A stretch of 64,000 nucleotides of DNA from Anaerocolumna cellulosilytica (GCF_014218335.1 NZ_AP023367.1:2605501-2669500), one strand, 5' to 3'; positions 55,725-64,000 are shown, counted from the first letter of the stretch. Notes: generated from the sequence alone by a model not told the origin. Numbers and translations: made by a program.

Positions 55725-56471
55725 ATGAGAAATATAAAATTAGTATTAGAATATGATGGTTCCCGTTATGACGGTTGGCAGAAACAGCCTGGAAACAATA
55801 AGAGTCTTACCATCCAAGAAAAATTAGAAAGTGTTTTAGAAAAAATGGAGGGTGAGCCGGTAACTGTTATAGGTGCAGCCAGAACAGAAGCAGGTGTTCA
55901 TGCCTATGCGCAGATTGCTAATTTCAAAACCAATACCGATATGAAATTATATGAAATTAAACATTACTTAAACCGTTTTCTGCCAAGGGATATTGCAGTT
56001 GTGGAAGTAGCCGAAGTTCCGGAACGGTTTCACAGCAGTTTCAGTGCCAAGGCTTTTCGTTTTGAATACAAAATCACTATGGGAGAGGTGCCTTCTGTAT
56101 TCGAAAGAAAATATAACTATTATAGCTTCCATAAGCTTGATATACTCAAAATGAGAAAGGGTGCGGCTTATCTTATTGGTTCACATGACTTCAAGGCATT
56201 CTCTGATAATAAGAGAATGAAAAAGTCGACAGAAAGAAATATTAATAAAATTGATATATATTCTGATATTAACGAAATCGTAATTACCATTGAAGCTGAT
56301 GATTTTTGGCCTAATATGGCAAGGATAATTGTAGGAACATTAATTGAAATCGGTGAGGGAATAAAAGAAGCGGACCTTATGAAAGATATTTTACAAAGCA
56401 AAGATAGAGAGCAAGCAGGCGAGACAGCCGAAGCAAAAGGGCTGTTCCTACAAGAGGTACTATATCAATAA
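55725..56471 (+). CDS. tRNA pseudouridine synthase A-like protein with Glu in place of catalytic Asp
   Basis: A 248-residue TruA-family protein: IKLVLEYDGSRYDGWQKQPG at the N-terminus, FHSSFSAKAFRFEYKI near residue 107, SHDFKAFSD near 156 and EADDFWPNMARIIVGTLIEI near 190. The catalytic motif, RTDAGVHA in known TruA enzymes, reads RTEAGVHA here (near residue 53), replacing the essential aspartate by glutamate. It stands alone rather than with the ribosomal-protein and ecf genes where truA often lies, so it is probably a second paralogue. GAGGAAG lies three bases before ATG 55725; the open frame begins six codons earlier. Confidence 0.85.
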   Translation: MRNIKLVLEYDGSRYDGWQKQPGNNKSLTIQEKLESVLEKMEGEPVTVIGAARTEAGVHAYAQIANFKTNTDMKLYEIKHYLNRFLPRDIAVVEVAEVPERFHSSFSAKAFRFEYKITMGEVPSVFERKYNYYSFHKLDILKMRKGAAYLIGSHDFKAFSDNKRMKKSTERNINKIDIYSDINEIVITIEADDFWPNMARIIVGTLIEIGEGIKEADLMKDILQSKDREQAGETAEAKGLFLQEVLYQ

Positions 56472-56602
56472 CATAAATTTATGATAAGCTAATTTTATAA
56501 AACCCGAGAGCCTTTTATTTAAAGATATATTAAAGCGTTGTAAAGATAGGCTATCAAGTGTCTTAGGAGACTCGTATACAACATGGCAGGTAAAAATCAG
56601 AA

Positions 56603-56657
56603 AGAGCCTTAACCGCTTTAGAAATTATTCTAAAAACTGTGTAAGGCTCTTCTAGTT
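56603..56657. terminator. Shared terminator between truA-like and flavin reductase genes
   Basis: AGAGCCTTA (56603-56611) pairs with TAAGGCTCT (56642-56650), with flanking AAA and TTCTAGTTT, and an inner TTTAGAA/TTCTAAA stem. It can serve both converging genes. Confidence 0.8.
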
Positions 56658-56673
56658 TACTCTTATTCAATAA

Positions 56674-57192
56674 TTATTGATTCATTTCTTTTATCAAAAC
56701 CTTTGTAATTTCACCAATATATAAAGTATGCAAATCTTTCTTGGGATAATTGATATCCAGAATACTAGTATCCAGAAAAGCTGCTTCTGTATAAGGCTGT
56801 GCAAACAGTTTTCTGCAAATCAGGACCGTTTTTGCTTCTTCAAAATAAGGGGTGGCGGCATCATGTACAAGAGTTAGACCAGCTTCTGTAATTTTATTTT
56901 CATCCCGTCCGGACACAGAACCTAAATAACCTAACACTTTACGATAACTTTCGTCGAAAAACGTTAAGGAAAAAGTTTCCGAATTATCTATAAATTCTTT
57001 TGTAAATCGTTGTGGTCTGATAGTTATATAGGCTACATTTTTATTCCACATAAATCCAAGCCCACCCCAAGAGGCCGTCATGGTATTCGCTTTGTTATCC
57101 TTTTCGGCAGTAATCAACATCCACTCATGACTAATCATTTCAAAAGGGTTGCCTTGCAATTGCATCACTGATATTTCTCTCCACTGACTCAT
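56674..57192 (-). CDS. Flavin reductase family protein
   Basis: A 172-residue FMN-binding split-barrel protein. NTMTASWGGLGFMWNKNVAYI near residue 37 and FTKEFIDNSETFSLTFF near 63 are typical FMN-contacting segments, followed by SGRDENKITEAGL. Relatives reduce flavins or other small acceptors with NAD(P)H; the partner here is unknown. AAGGAGG lies six bases before the ATG. It is transcribed alone, with terminators or long spacers on both sides. Confidence 0.88.
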   Translation of the reverse strand: MSQWREISVMQLQGNPFEMISHEWMLITAEKDNKANTMTASWGGLGFMWNKNVAYITIRPQRFTKEFIDNSETFSLTFFDESYRKVLGYLGSVSGRDENKITEAGLTLVHDAATPYFEEAKTVLICRKLFAQPYTEAAFLDTSILDINYPKKDLHTLYIGEITKVLIKEMNQ

Positions 57193-57387
57193 CTTATTCC
57201 TCCTTGTTACTTGTTAATTTACCAGTATAATATGTATTTTAATATAACACAAGTTAAAGTATAGTATTTAGTTATGGCAATAATAATTTAATAAACGAAT
57301 ATTACCAGTTTTATAAGTATTAAAAGAAAAGTTCTTCATTACTTATATAACTGGTAATATAGTATATATTATTCAAGAAAACTGCGT

Positions 57388-59211
57388 TTATTCCACTGTA
57401 ACTGATTTTGCAAGGTTACGAGGCTGGTCAACATTTAATTCTCGATGTACCGAAGTGTGATAAGCCAGTAATTGTAATACGATAGCAGCAGTAAACGGTG
57501 CAAGAGAGTCCTCTAATTCCGGCAATGCAATGTGATAGTCATAAATAGATTCGTCTACTTCCTTTTCTCCATTGGTAACTAATATCACAAAGGCATTTCT
57601 TGCTCTTACTTCACGGATGTTAGATATCATTTTTGAAAATACAGAATCCTGTGTAGCTAACGCTATTACAGGTATTCCATCTGTAACCAATGAGAGAGTA
57701 CCATGTTTTAATTCTCCGGCAGCATAAGCTTCTGAGTGGATATAGCTGATTTCCTTTAGTTTTATAGAACCTTCGCAGGATAGAGCATAATCAAGTCCTC
57801 TGCCAATAAAAAACAGGTCTTCTTTTTCTTTTAAGTTTTTACAGATTTCTTCTATTTTCTTATCAAATTTCAAGGTTTCCTCAATTGCAGGTACTACGGC
57901 CTGAAGTTGTTCCATATAGTTAACACATTCTTCTTCTGTTATAGTTCTTTTAACCAGTGCAAAACGGAAGGCTAAAAGATATAAGCAGGAGAGTTGAGCC
58001 GTATAAGCTTTTGTACTTGCTACTGCAATTTCTGGACCTGCATGGGTATATAATACATAGTCACTGCTTCTTGCAATAGAAGACCCTTTTACATTTACAA
58101 TAGACAGGGTAGTACCCTGATATTCTTTCGCCAGATTTAGAGCTGCCAGAGTATCCGCTGTTTCGCCGGATTGGGAAATAGTAATAACCAGTGTGTTTTT
58201 GTCAATAATTGGTTCTTGATAGCGGAATTCAGATGCGATTTCCACTGAAACCGGAATTCTAAGAAGCTTTTCAAGCATTACCTTTCCAACTAATCCGGCA
58301 TGCATGGCAGTTCCGCAGGCTGCAATTACAATACGGTTTACTCCTTCAAAAACAGTATCTGGAATTCCATCTGCTGTAAAATCTGGAATGTGTTTGTTCT
58401 TAATTCTTGGCAGAATAGTAGAACGAATTGTTTCAGGCTGCTCATAAATCTCTTTTATCATGAAATGAGGATAACCGCCTTTTTGGGCAGCTGTCATATC
58501 CCAGTTAACATGCAATAGCTTAGGCACAATAATTTCATCCTCTAAATTCGTAACAACAATATTTTCTTTGGTCAGCCTTGCAATATGCATCTCCGGAAGA
58601 ACGAAATAATCTTTGGAATATTTTATTAATGCTACCATATCGGAAGCGATAATAGCTCCTTGTTTTGAATGGCAGGCCACTAAAGGACTTCCATTACGAA
58701 GGCTGTAAATAACACCTGGTTCATCTTTAAAGAGAATACAAAATGCATAAGCACCTTCTAACTTGGCAATGGCTTTTTTAATTGCAGCAAAAGCATTTCC
58801 TTCATAAAGACTGTCAAGAAGCATAGCAACAATTTCAGTATCCGTCTGAGATACAGGCTGTCTTCCGGTTTTAGCAAGTTCTAACTCCAATTCATGGTAA
58901 TTCTCAATAATACCATTATGAATTAAAGTTACATTACCGTAGGTATGAGGATGAGAATTCGTATCACTTACTCCACCATGGGTAGCCCATCTTGTGTGCC
59001 CAATTCCGCAAGTACTATCAGAGATTGTATCAAAAGCTGCTTTTTCCCTGAGTACAGATACCTTTCCGGTCGTTTTAATTGTTTTGATAACCTCTTTATC
59101 AAAAAATGCAATGCCAGCACTGTCATAACCACGGTATTCCAATGACTCCAATCCGTCTAACAAAACACTTTTAGCCTCAATGTCTCCTGTAAAGCCAATA
59201 ATTCCACACAT
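57388..59211 (-). CDS. glmS: Glutamine:fructose-6-phosphate aminotransferase
   Basis: A 607-residue enzyme making glucosamine 6-phosphate for cell-wall precursors. Cys2 in MCGIIGFTGD is the glutaminase nucleophile; HTRWATHGGVSDTNSHPH near residue 73 and HNGIIENYHELE follow. The synthase half has two SIS domains, ACGTAMHAGLVGK near 300, SQSGETADTLAAL near 348 and LDQPRNLAKSVTVE-like VDQPRNLAKSVTVE at the C-terminus. AAGGAG precedes the ATG. A glmS ribozyme lies in its leader, so the mRNA is self-cleaved when the product accumulates. Confidence 0.97.
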   Translation of the reverse strand: MCGIIGFTGDIEAKSVLLDGLESLEYRGYDSAGIAFFDKEVIKTIKTTGKVSVLREKAAFDTISDSTCGIGHTRWATHGGVSDTNSHPHTYGNVTLIHNGIIENYHELELELAKTGRQPVSQTDTEIVAMLLDSLYEGNAFAAIKKAIAKLEGAYAFCILFKDEPGVIYSLRNGSPLVACHSKQGAIIASDMVALIKYSKDYFVLPEMHIARLTKENIVVTNLEDEIIVPKLLHVNWDMTAAQKGGYPHFMIKEIYEQPETIRSTILPRIKNKHIPDFTADGIPDTVFEGVNRIVIAACGTAMHAGLVGKVMLEKLLRIPVSVEIASEFRYQEPIIDKNTLVITISQSGETADTLAALNLAKEYQGTTLSIVNVKGSSIARSSDYVLYTHAGPEIAVASTKAYTAQLSCLYLLAFRFALVKRTITEEECVNYMEQLQAVVPAIEETLKFDKKIEEICKNLKEKEDLFFIGRGLDYALSCEGSIKLKEISYIHSEAYAAGELKHGTLSLVTDGIPVIALATQDSVFSKMISNIREVRARNAFVILVTNGEKEVDESIYDYHIALPELEDSLAPFTAAIVLQLLAYHTSVHRELNVDQPRNLAKSVTVE

Positions 59212-59319
59212 AAAATTTCTCCTTTTATTCTATTATCAAAGTTCTTATTCTTTTGAATACGATTCATTACTACTTAGTTCTATTAAACGTAATATTGCCT
59301 ATTTTAAATTACACAAATT

Positions 59320-59536
59320 CACAGCCCTCTAAAGAGTTGCTCTAAAGATAACAACTCGATACAGAACCTAATTTATGCTCTTGGTTATGACGCTGTTGTG
59401 CTCCGGTTACCCGAAGTTTTTTCGACATATAACACATCCAAGTATGCGAGAGAGCATCCGCCGAATAGTTCGCTGACTCCCTACCTCGTTAACCTCTAAA
59501 CTTCATTTGACCCAATAGAGGTACATGGCGCTAATT
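59320..59536 (-). ncRNA. glmS ribozyme (glucosamine-6-phosphate riboswitch)
   Basis: On the minus strand the leader reads TTAGCGCC (59534-59527), then GGTTAACGAGGT, GGGAGTCAGCGAAC, TTCGGCGGATGCTCTCTCGC and CCGGAGCACAACAGCGTCAT. These match the conserved ribozyme segments in order. Self-cleavage is expected between A 59532 and G 59531. It lies about 100 bases upstream of the glmS ATG. The 3' boundary is approximate. Confidence 0.95.
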
Positions 59537-59680
59537 TAAACATTTCTGTTAGACAGGTTTTGGGTTAACCCGGTTTATAGTTACGATATCACAAAACCAA
59601 TATATGCTTAATCCTCCTTTCTGTTACTTTTTTACTAAGTATTTGTTTACTTACTTATGTATTTGCTTTGTGATGTTGCT

Positions 59681-59709
59681 ATGGTAACACGGATATAACC
59701 AAAAGTCAA
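59681..59709 (-). promoter_or_regulatory. glmS promoter
   Basis: Minus strand TTGACT (59709-59704), a 17-base spacer and TACCAT (59686-59681), about 150 bases upstream of the ribozyme cleavage site. Confidence 0.65.
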
Positions 59710-59935
59710 TTGTCATATCTTAAACTAACTTTTACATAAATTATGACCTATTTATTTAACAACCTATTGATTGAATTGATAAATCAGGACGTAATATTTT
59801 GCAATTAACGTTCTTATTTTTTTGTTTAAAATGGTTTATAATATGATTGCAGCAAAAATATATTTCGTATTAAAAGTTAACACAACTGATAAAATATACA
59901 TGATTGTATTTGGACTTTCAGAAAGAGAGGTATAT

Positions 59936-60775
59936 ATGAAGATTTTAGATACAGAGTTTGTAAAAGGTTTTATTAAAATGGCTAATGATGGTTTTATGCA
60001 GGGATGGCATGAGAGAAATGGCGGTAATTTATCTTACCGATTAAAAACAGAGGAAGCAGACAGTATAAAATCAAGACTTAATGAATGTGTGGAATGGCAG
60101 CCTATCGGCACAAAAGTACCAGGGCTTGCAGGCGAATTTTTTCTTGTAACCGGAAGCGGTAAATACTTCCGTAATATTATCGTGGATCCGGAAGCCTGCA
60201 TCGCTATCATAGAATTGGATGAGCGTGGTGAGAACTATAGAATTAGCTGGGGATTGGTGGATGGTGGCAAACCTACCAGTGAGTTAGCCTCCCATTTAAT
60301 GAATCATGAAGTGAAAAAAAACGTAACCGGTGGAATACACCGAGTAATCTATCATGCACATACAACCAATGTCATAGCACTTACCTTTGTTCTTCCTCTT
60401 TCCGATGAAGTATTTACAAGAGAACTTTGGGAAATGGCCACAGAATGCCCTGTAGTATTCCCTGATGGAGTAGGTATTGTTCCTTGGATGGTTCCCGGCG
60501 GCAGAGATATTGCGGTGGCTACCAGCGAATTAATGAAGCAGTATGATGTTGCAATATGGGCACATCACGGCATGTTCTGTTCCGGTGAGAACTTCGACCT
60601 GACCTTCGGTCTTATGCATACGGTTGAAAAATCAGCAGAAATACTCGTAAAGACCTTATCGATGTCACCTACTAAGTTACAGACCATACAACCGCAGAAT
60701 TTCAGGGACTTAGCGACAGACTTTAAGGTTCATTTGCCCGAACGCTTCTTGTTTGATAAAGATACGCACAAATAA
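59936..60775 (+). CDS. rhaD: Rhamnulose-1-phosphate aldolase
   Basis: A 279-residue class II aldolase that splits L-rhamnulose 1-phosphate into dihydroxyacetone phosphate and lactaldehyde. MQGWHERNGGNLSYR near residue 21, FFLVTGSGKYFRNI near 70, PTSELASHLMNHE near 112, YHAHTTNVIALTFVL near 139 (zinc histidines) and FPDGVGIVPWMVPGG near 178 closely follow RhaD. The open frame extends 38 codons upstream, but AGAGAGG is spaced for ATG 59936. No other rhamnose genes (rhaA, rhaB, transporter, regulator) are visible here, so it is an orphan in this window. Confidence 0.94.
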   Translation: MKILDTEFVKGFIKMANDGFMQGWHERNGGNLSYRLKTEEADSIKSRLNECVEWQPIGTKVPGLAGEFFLVTGSGKYFRNIIVDPEACIAIIELDERGENYRISWGLVDGGKPTSELASHLMNHEVKKNVTGGIHRVIYHAHTTNVIALTFVLPLSDEVFTRELWEMATECPVVFPDGVGIVPWMVPGGRDIAVATSELMKQYDVAIWAHHGMFCSGENFDLTFGLMHTVEKSAEILVKTLSMSPTKLQTIQPQNFRDLATDFKVHLPERFLFDKDTHK

Positions 60776-60797
60776 TAATAAAAATTATACTTTTTAG

Positions 60798-60852
60798 AGC
60801 ACAGACTGCTAGAGTTTTGTTTATCGAACTATGAACAGTCTGTGCTTTTATT
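60798..60852 (+). terminator. Terminator after rhaD
   Basis: AGCACAGACTG (60798-60808) and CAGTCTGTGCT (60836-60846) form a perfect 11-bp stem followed by TTTT. Confidence 0.9.
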
Positions 60853-60936
60853 ATCATGGATAAATAATTTATTTGGTATCATTTATGAATAACTTCTTAA
60901 TATTCAAGATAGTCAAATTAAATTTTATCAACAGAC

Positions 60937-60966
60937 TTGAGAAAACTTGACTACAAATGGTAGAAT
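60937..60966 (+). promoter_or_regulatory. Promoter of fbp
   Basis: TTGAGA (60937-60942), an 18-base spacer and TAGAAT (60961-60966), 49 bases upstream of the start codon. Confidence 0.6.
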
Positions 60967-61014
60967 AGAAAGAAGATATGAGGTGAAATGGGAATCTATT
61001 ATAAGGAGAACATC

Positions 61015-62964
61015 ATGGACATAAAGTACCTGCAACTTTTGGCTAAAGAATATCCAAATGTCGAAACTGTTGCCAGTGAAATCATTAACTTAAACGCAAT
61101 TACATGCCTTCCCAAGGGGACAGAGCTCTTTTTCAGTGACATTCATGGAGAATACGAGGCTTTTTTATACCAACTGCGCAGTGCCTCCGGAGAGATAAAA
61201 AATAAGATTGACCAGGAATTTTGTAAAACAGTCACAGAGCAAGAGCGAATACAGCTTTCTAGACTTATCTGCTACCCGGAGCAGGTTCTTTCCGAAGTAA
61301 CATTTAGCAAAGTGCAGCTTAGAGAGTGGAAAAAAATCACTATATACCGCCTGGTACATATGTGCAAAACCGTATCCTCAAAATATACTCGCTCAAAAGT
61401 CAGAAAAAAAATGCCCAAAGACTTTGCGTACATATTTGATGAATTCCTCAATGTAACAGATGACATGAATCAAGAATATTATTATGCTAAAATTATAGAT
61501 ACAATACTAGATATTCAGATGGAGGATAATTTTATTATCGCTATCTGTGAATTGATCCGAAAGCTTAGCGTTGACAGGCTGCATATTATCGGCGATATTT
61601 ATGACAGGGGACCAAGACCTGACATTATAATGGAGGAGCTGCACAATTATCAGGATGTTGATATACAATGGGGGAATCATGATATCTCTTGGATGGGAGC
61701 GGCCGCAGGCAACAGAGCCTTAATGGCAAATGTAATACGGATGGCAATCAGTTACAATAATTTTGATGTGCTAGAGGATGGTTACGGAATAAATTTAAGG
61801 GCTTTATCTAACTTCGCCGCTGAAACGTATAAAGAGGATGACTGCAAACAATTTATGCCCCATGTTCATGACCGTAATCAATTCGATCCTGTTGATTTTT
61901 TACTTGCTGCTAAAATGCACAAAGCAATTACTATAATACAGCTGAAATTAGAAGGTCAGTTGCTGAACCGCCATCCTGAATATAGCATGGAAGACAGAAG
62001 GTTATTAGAAAAGATTAACATTGAGAAAAATTCAGTCGCCATTGACGGAAAAGAATACCCTTTAATTGATTGTAATTTTCCTACCGTAAATACAGAATCT
62101 CCTCTGGAGTTATCACAGGAAGAGCAGTATTTAATGGATGTTTTGGCACATTCTTTTCATAACAGCAGACTTCTTCATAAACATATCCGCTTTCTGTATG
62201 CAAAAGGCTCTATGTATAAAAAAATCAATGGAAATCTGCTTTATCATGGTTGTATTCCAATGACGGAAGAAGGGGAATTTTATCCAGTTTCTTTTGGAAA
62301 TAAGGACTATAAAGGAGTAGAATTGCTGGATTTTTTAGATGTCATGGTTAATAAAGCATATTTTCATTGGGATAATACCAAAGAGCAGGAGGAAGCAAGA
62401 GACTTTTTGTGGTATTTATGGTGCGGCAGCAATTCACCTTTATTTGGTAAGAGTAAGTTATCCATGTTTGAGAATTACTTCATTAAGGGAAGCAAGGGAA
62501 AGACAGAGATTTATAATCCTTACTTCCGATTAATTCAACAGGAAGAGATATGTAAAAAAATACTAAAAGAGTTTGATTTGGACGAAAACACCTCCCATAT
62601 CATAAATGGTCATGTACCTGTTAGGCTAAAAGAAGGTGAGTCCCCTATAAAAGGCAATGGTAGGCTTTTTATCATAGACGGGGGGCTTTCTAAGGCGTAT
62701 CAGCCAAAAACCGGTATTGCAGGTTATACCTTAATCTATAGCTCCAGGCATCTAAGTCTTGCCGAGCATAAGCCCTTCTGTCCTGAAAAAGAAGACCATC
62801 TGATTGGTTGTGCTCCTGCTCTTAAAGTTGTGGAAACAATGCCTACTCGCATATTAGTTGGTGATACTGATAACGGAACAATCATAAGGGAAAGAATAAA
62901 AGAATTAAGAATACTTCTAAACCATTACAGAGACGGTATAATAAAAGAGACCAAACAAAAGTAA
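61015..62964 (+). CDS. fbp: Fructose-1,6-bisphosphatase, class III
   Basis: A 649-residue enzyme of the Firmicutes-type class III, a metallophosphoesterase unrelated to class I Fbp. FFSDIHGEYEAF near residue 42, HIIGDIYDRGPRPD near 193 and QWGNHDISWMGAAAGN near 222 form the two-metal site, with NGHVPV near 533 and FIIDGGLSKAYQ near 558 downstream. It supports gluconeogenesis by hydrolysing fructose 1,6-bisphosphate. AAGGAG is spaced for ATG 61015 (MDIKYLQLL); the open frame begins nine codons earlier. Confidence 0.96.
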   Translation: MDIKYLQLLAKEYPNVETVASEIINLNAITCLPKGTELFFSDIHGEYEAFLYQLRSASGEIKNKIDQEFCKTVTEQERIQLSRLICYPEQVLSEVTFSKVQLREWKKITIYRLVHMCKTVSSKYTRSKVRKKMPKDFAYIFDEFLNVTDDMNQEYYYAKIIDTILDIQMEDNFIIAICELIRKLSVDRLHIIGDIYDRGPRPDIIMEELHNYQDVDIQWGNHDISWMGAAAGNRALMANVIRMAISYNNFDVLEDGYGINLRALSNFAAETYKEDDCKQFMPHVHDRNQFDPVDFLLAAKMHKAITIIQLKLEGQLLNRHPEYSMEDRRLLEKINIEKNSVAIDGKEYPLIDCNFPTVNTESPLELSQEEQYLMDVLAHSFHNSRLLHKHIRFLYAKGSMYKKINGNLLYHGCIPMTEEGEFYPVSFGNKDYKGVELLDFLDVMVNKAYFHWDNTKEQEEARDFLWYLWCGSNSPLFGKSKLSMFENYFIKGSKGKTEIYNPYFRLIQQEEICKKILKEFDLDENTSHIINGHVPVRLKEGESPIKGNGRLFIIDGGLSKAYQPKTGIAGYTLIYSSRHLSLAEHKPFCPEKEDHLIGCAPALKVVETMPTRILVGDTDNGTIIRERIKELRILLNHYRDGIIKETKQK

Positions 62965-62982
62965 TAAATAAGCTGTAAAAGT

Positions 62983-63036
62983 AAAAGCCTGTTAGCAGTT
63001 ATAAGAAAAACTTAAAACAACTAACAGGCTTTTATG
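62983..63036. terminator. Bidirectional terminator between fbp and degV
   Basis: AAAAGCCTGTTAG (62983-62995) and CTAACAGGCTTTT (63021-63033) form a perfect 13-bp stem with A- and T-tracts at the ends, suited to both converging genes. Confidence 0.92.
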
Positions 63037-63091
63037 ATTACTGGCAAACAGTAAAAATTTCAGTTTTATAAAATAAAAAATCTTCTATGCT

Positions 63092-63937
63092 TTAACCTTT
63101 CTGAAAGTAAGCAATACCACAGACTCCTGGACCAGCGTGGGTACCAACTACAATACCAATCGGACTTTCCAGTGCATCACTTAACTTTAGTGATTTATTG
63201 GCATATGTTAAAAAGGTTTCCATATTAGTCTTGGTCTTAGAATAGCCAGTGCAAATGTAATCCTCATAATCAATGGGTCCACTTTGCTCCGTAAGCGCTA
63301 CTAACTTATTATAAGCTCCTGACATACCTCTTGCTTTGGCAGCAACTCCCACCAGACCGTCCTTTACTTCTATAATAGGCTTGATATTTAATATAGTCCC
63401 AGCTAGAGCACTAACACCCGTTAAACGTCCGCCCTTTTTCAAATATTCCAGACTTTCTACCAGTGCAAACAAACGGATTCTCTGTTTTGCCTGCTCCAGT
63501 GCATCGACTAGGGCTTTGATGTCTAACCCTTTCTTAATTAAGTCTGTTGCTTTCCTTACCAGTATCTGAAGACCTATAGTAACAGTAGTACTATCAATAA
63601 TATAAATATTATCATATTCTGCCATATCTTTGGCAATTACAGCACTCTGGTAAGTTCCGCTTAATTTAGAAGACACAGTAATTACCAAAACATCGTCATT
63701 GGCTGACTTTGCCGCTTCAAAATGAGGAAGGAATTGTTCCGGCGTAAGCTGACTGGTAGTAGGCAGAGTTGCTGACTGTGCTAATTTCTGATAAAATTCA
63801 TCCGGTGACAAATCAATACCATCAGAATACTCCCCATCTGGAAATATTACCTTTAAAGGCAATATTGTTACATTTAATTCATTCGCCTGCTGCTGGCTAA
63901 GATCTGACGTAGAATCGGTTATAATTTTTATTCCCAT
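63092..63937 (-). CDS. DegV family fatty-acid-binding protein
   Basis: A 281-residue DegV/FakB-like protein. IKIITDSTSDLSQQQA at the N-terminus, TTSQLTPEQF near residue 60, VITVSSKLSGTYQSA near 85 and LKKGGRLTGVSALAG near 165 are family signatures; these residues surround a bound fatty acid. The proteins present fatty acids to a FakA kinase for phospholipid synthesis, but no fakA is visible. ATG 63937 follows a copy of the recurrent RNA element, with AAAGGG as local Shine-Dalgarno. Confidence 0.93.
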   Translation of the reverse strand: MGIKIITDSTSDLSQQQANELNVTILPLKVIFPDGEYSDGIDLSPDEFYQKLAQSATLPTTSQLTPEQFLPHFEAAKSANDDVLVITVSSKLSGTYQSAVIAKDMAEYDNIYIIDSTTVTIGLQILVRKATDLIKKGLDIKALVDALEQAKQRIRLFALVESLEYLKKGGRLTGVSALAGTILNIKPIIEVKDGLVGVAAKARGMSGAYNKLVALTEQSGPIDYEDYICTGYSKTKTNMETFLTYANKSLKLSDALESPIGIVVGTHAGPGVCGIAYFQKG

Positions 63938-64000
63938 AATTTACACCCTTTGCATACCGCAGACAATTCCGCGGTACAGCCACAAATAGAAGTAGTTGAA
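63938..64000 (-). promoter_or_regulatory. Start-codon-proximal RNA element, copy 11 (degV), cut by window end
   Basis: Minus strand: TTCTATTTGTGGC (63991-63979) is the 3' side of hairpin 1, as at queA and aroQ. Hairpin 2 is GTACCGC (63977-63971) / GCGGTAT (63960-63954), then AAAGGG and ATG 63937. The 5' strand of hairpin 1 and the first Shine-Dalgarno lie beyond the window. Confidence 0.7.

Noticed and set aside
1480-64000. Reading the recurrent elements as an insertion-sequence or MITE family.
   Set aside because: Copies lack terminal repeats and target duplications, vary in stem sequence while keeping pairing, and sit at fixed distance and orientation to start codons.
1-64000. CRISPR arrays, tRNA or rRNA genes, prophage or integrase genes.
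   Set aside because: No regularly spaced direct repeats, no cloverleaf with a TTCGA-type arm, and no phage or recombinase-like protein was seen on either strand.

Overview
The window is AT-rich DNA with strong AGGAGG-type ribosome sites. Its gene families are typical of anaerobic Firmicutes: type III glutamine synthetase, class III fructose bisphosphatase, AzlCD, DegV, a DUF1538 protein with P-II, and a glmS ribozyme. I infer a member of class Clostridia, most likely Lachnospiraceae. That is a judgement from gene content, not a database match. I saw no tRNA, rRNA, CRISPR array, insertion sequence or prophage. The window looks like ordinary chromosome holding 48 genes or gene parts.

Layout: 1-3585, end of folA, a cysteine-desulfurase-like gene, a TtcA-like tRNA thiolase and queA. 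3810-7614 (minus), an aroF-tyrA-aroA operon with its own sigma-A-type promoter. 7925-19481, an EF-G paralogue, two cell-surface polymer genes, a DUF1538 membrane protein with a tandem P-II regulator, and a YgiQ-type radical SAM protein. 19543-23874, a GATase and an aldose-epimerase-like gene (minus), then yqeG-aroK-aroQ and efp (plus). 24006-26284 (minus), a probable SOS cassette (HMCES/YedK, Y-family polymerase, an unrecognised small protein). 26872-31366, a lipoprotein, then a cobalamin riboswitch and FecB/BtuCD-type ABC transporter. 31837-39420, pepT, ilvD, ilvB, serC, serA. 39554-45173, YibE/F, alkaline phosphatase, DUF1015 and azlCD. 45517-52878, a secreted SLH protein, mannose-6-phosphate isomerase, YesL, glgB and an MscS channel. 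53204-64000, glnN behind an attenuator-like leader, a TruA paralogue, a flavin reductase, glmS with its ribozyme, rhaD, fbp and degV.

The most striking feature is a recurring RNA element directly upstream of start codons. It has eleven clear copies: ttcA-like, queA, aroA, tyrA, aroF, pyruvyltransferase, P-II, aldose epimerase, aroQ, pepT and degV (the last cut by the window end). Up to three looser relatives precede the ABC ATPase, ygiQ and truA. The usual order is a Shine-Dalgarno-like GAAAGGA, a hairpin with a GCCACA/TGTGGC-type stem, a second hairpin of variable sequence, a weak second Shine-Dalgarno, and the AUG about 12-20 bases later. In many copies the loop of hairpin 1 is complementary to a strand upstream of, or overlapping, the first Shine-Dalgarno. 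That would make an H-type pseudoknot. The pairing is kept while its sequence changes (for example GTTGAAAGAA/TTCTTTCAAC at one gene and ATTATAAAA/TTTTATAAT at another). Downstream genes share no pathway, and in aroF-tyrA-aroA every gene has its own copy. I therefore infer a general translation-initiation or RNA-processing element rather than a metabolite-specific riboswitch. I do not recognise it as a named RNA family.

Several longest open frames begin inside these leaders, so many starts given here are shorter than the longest frame.
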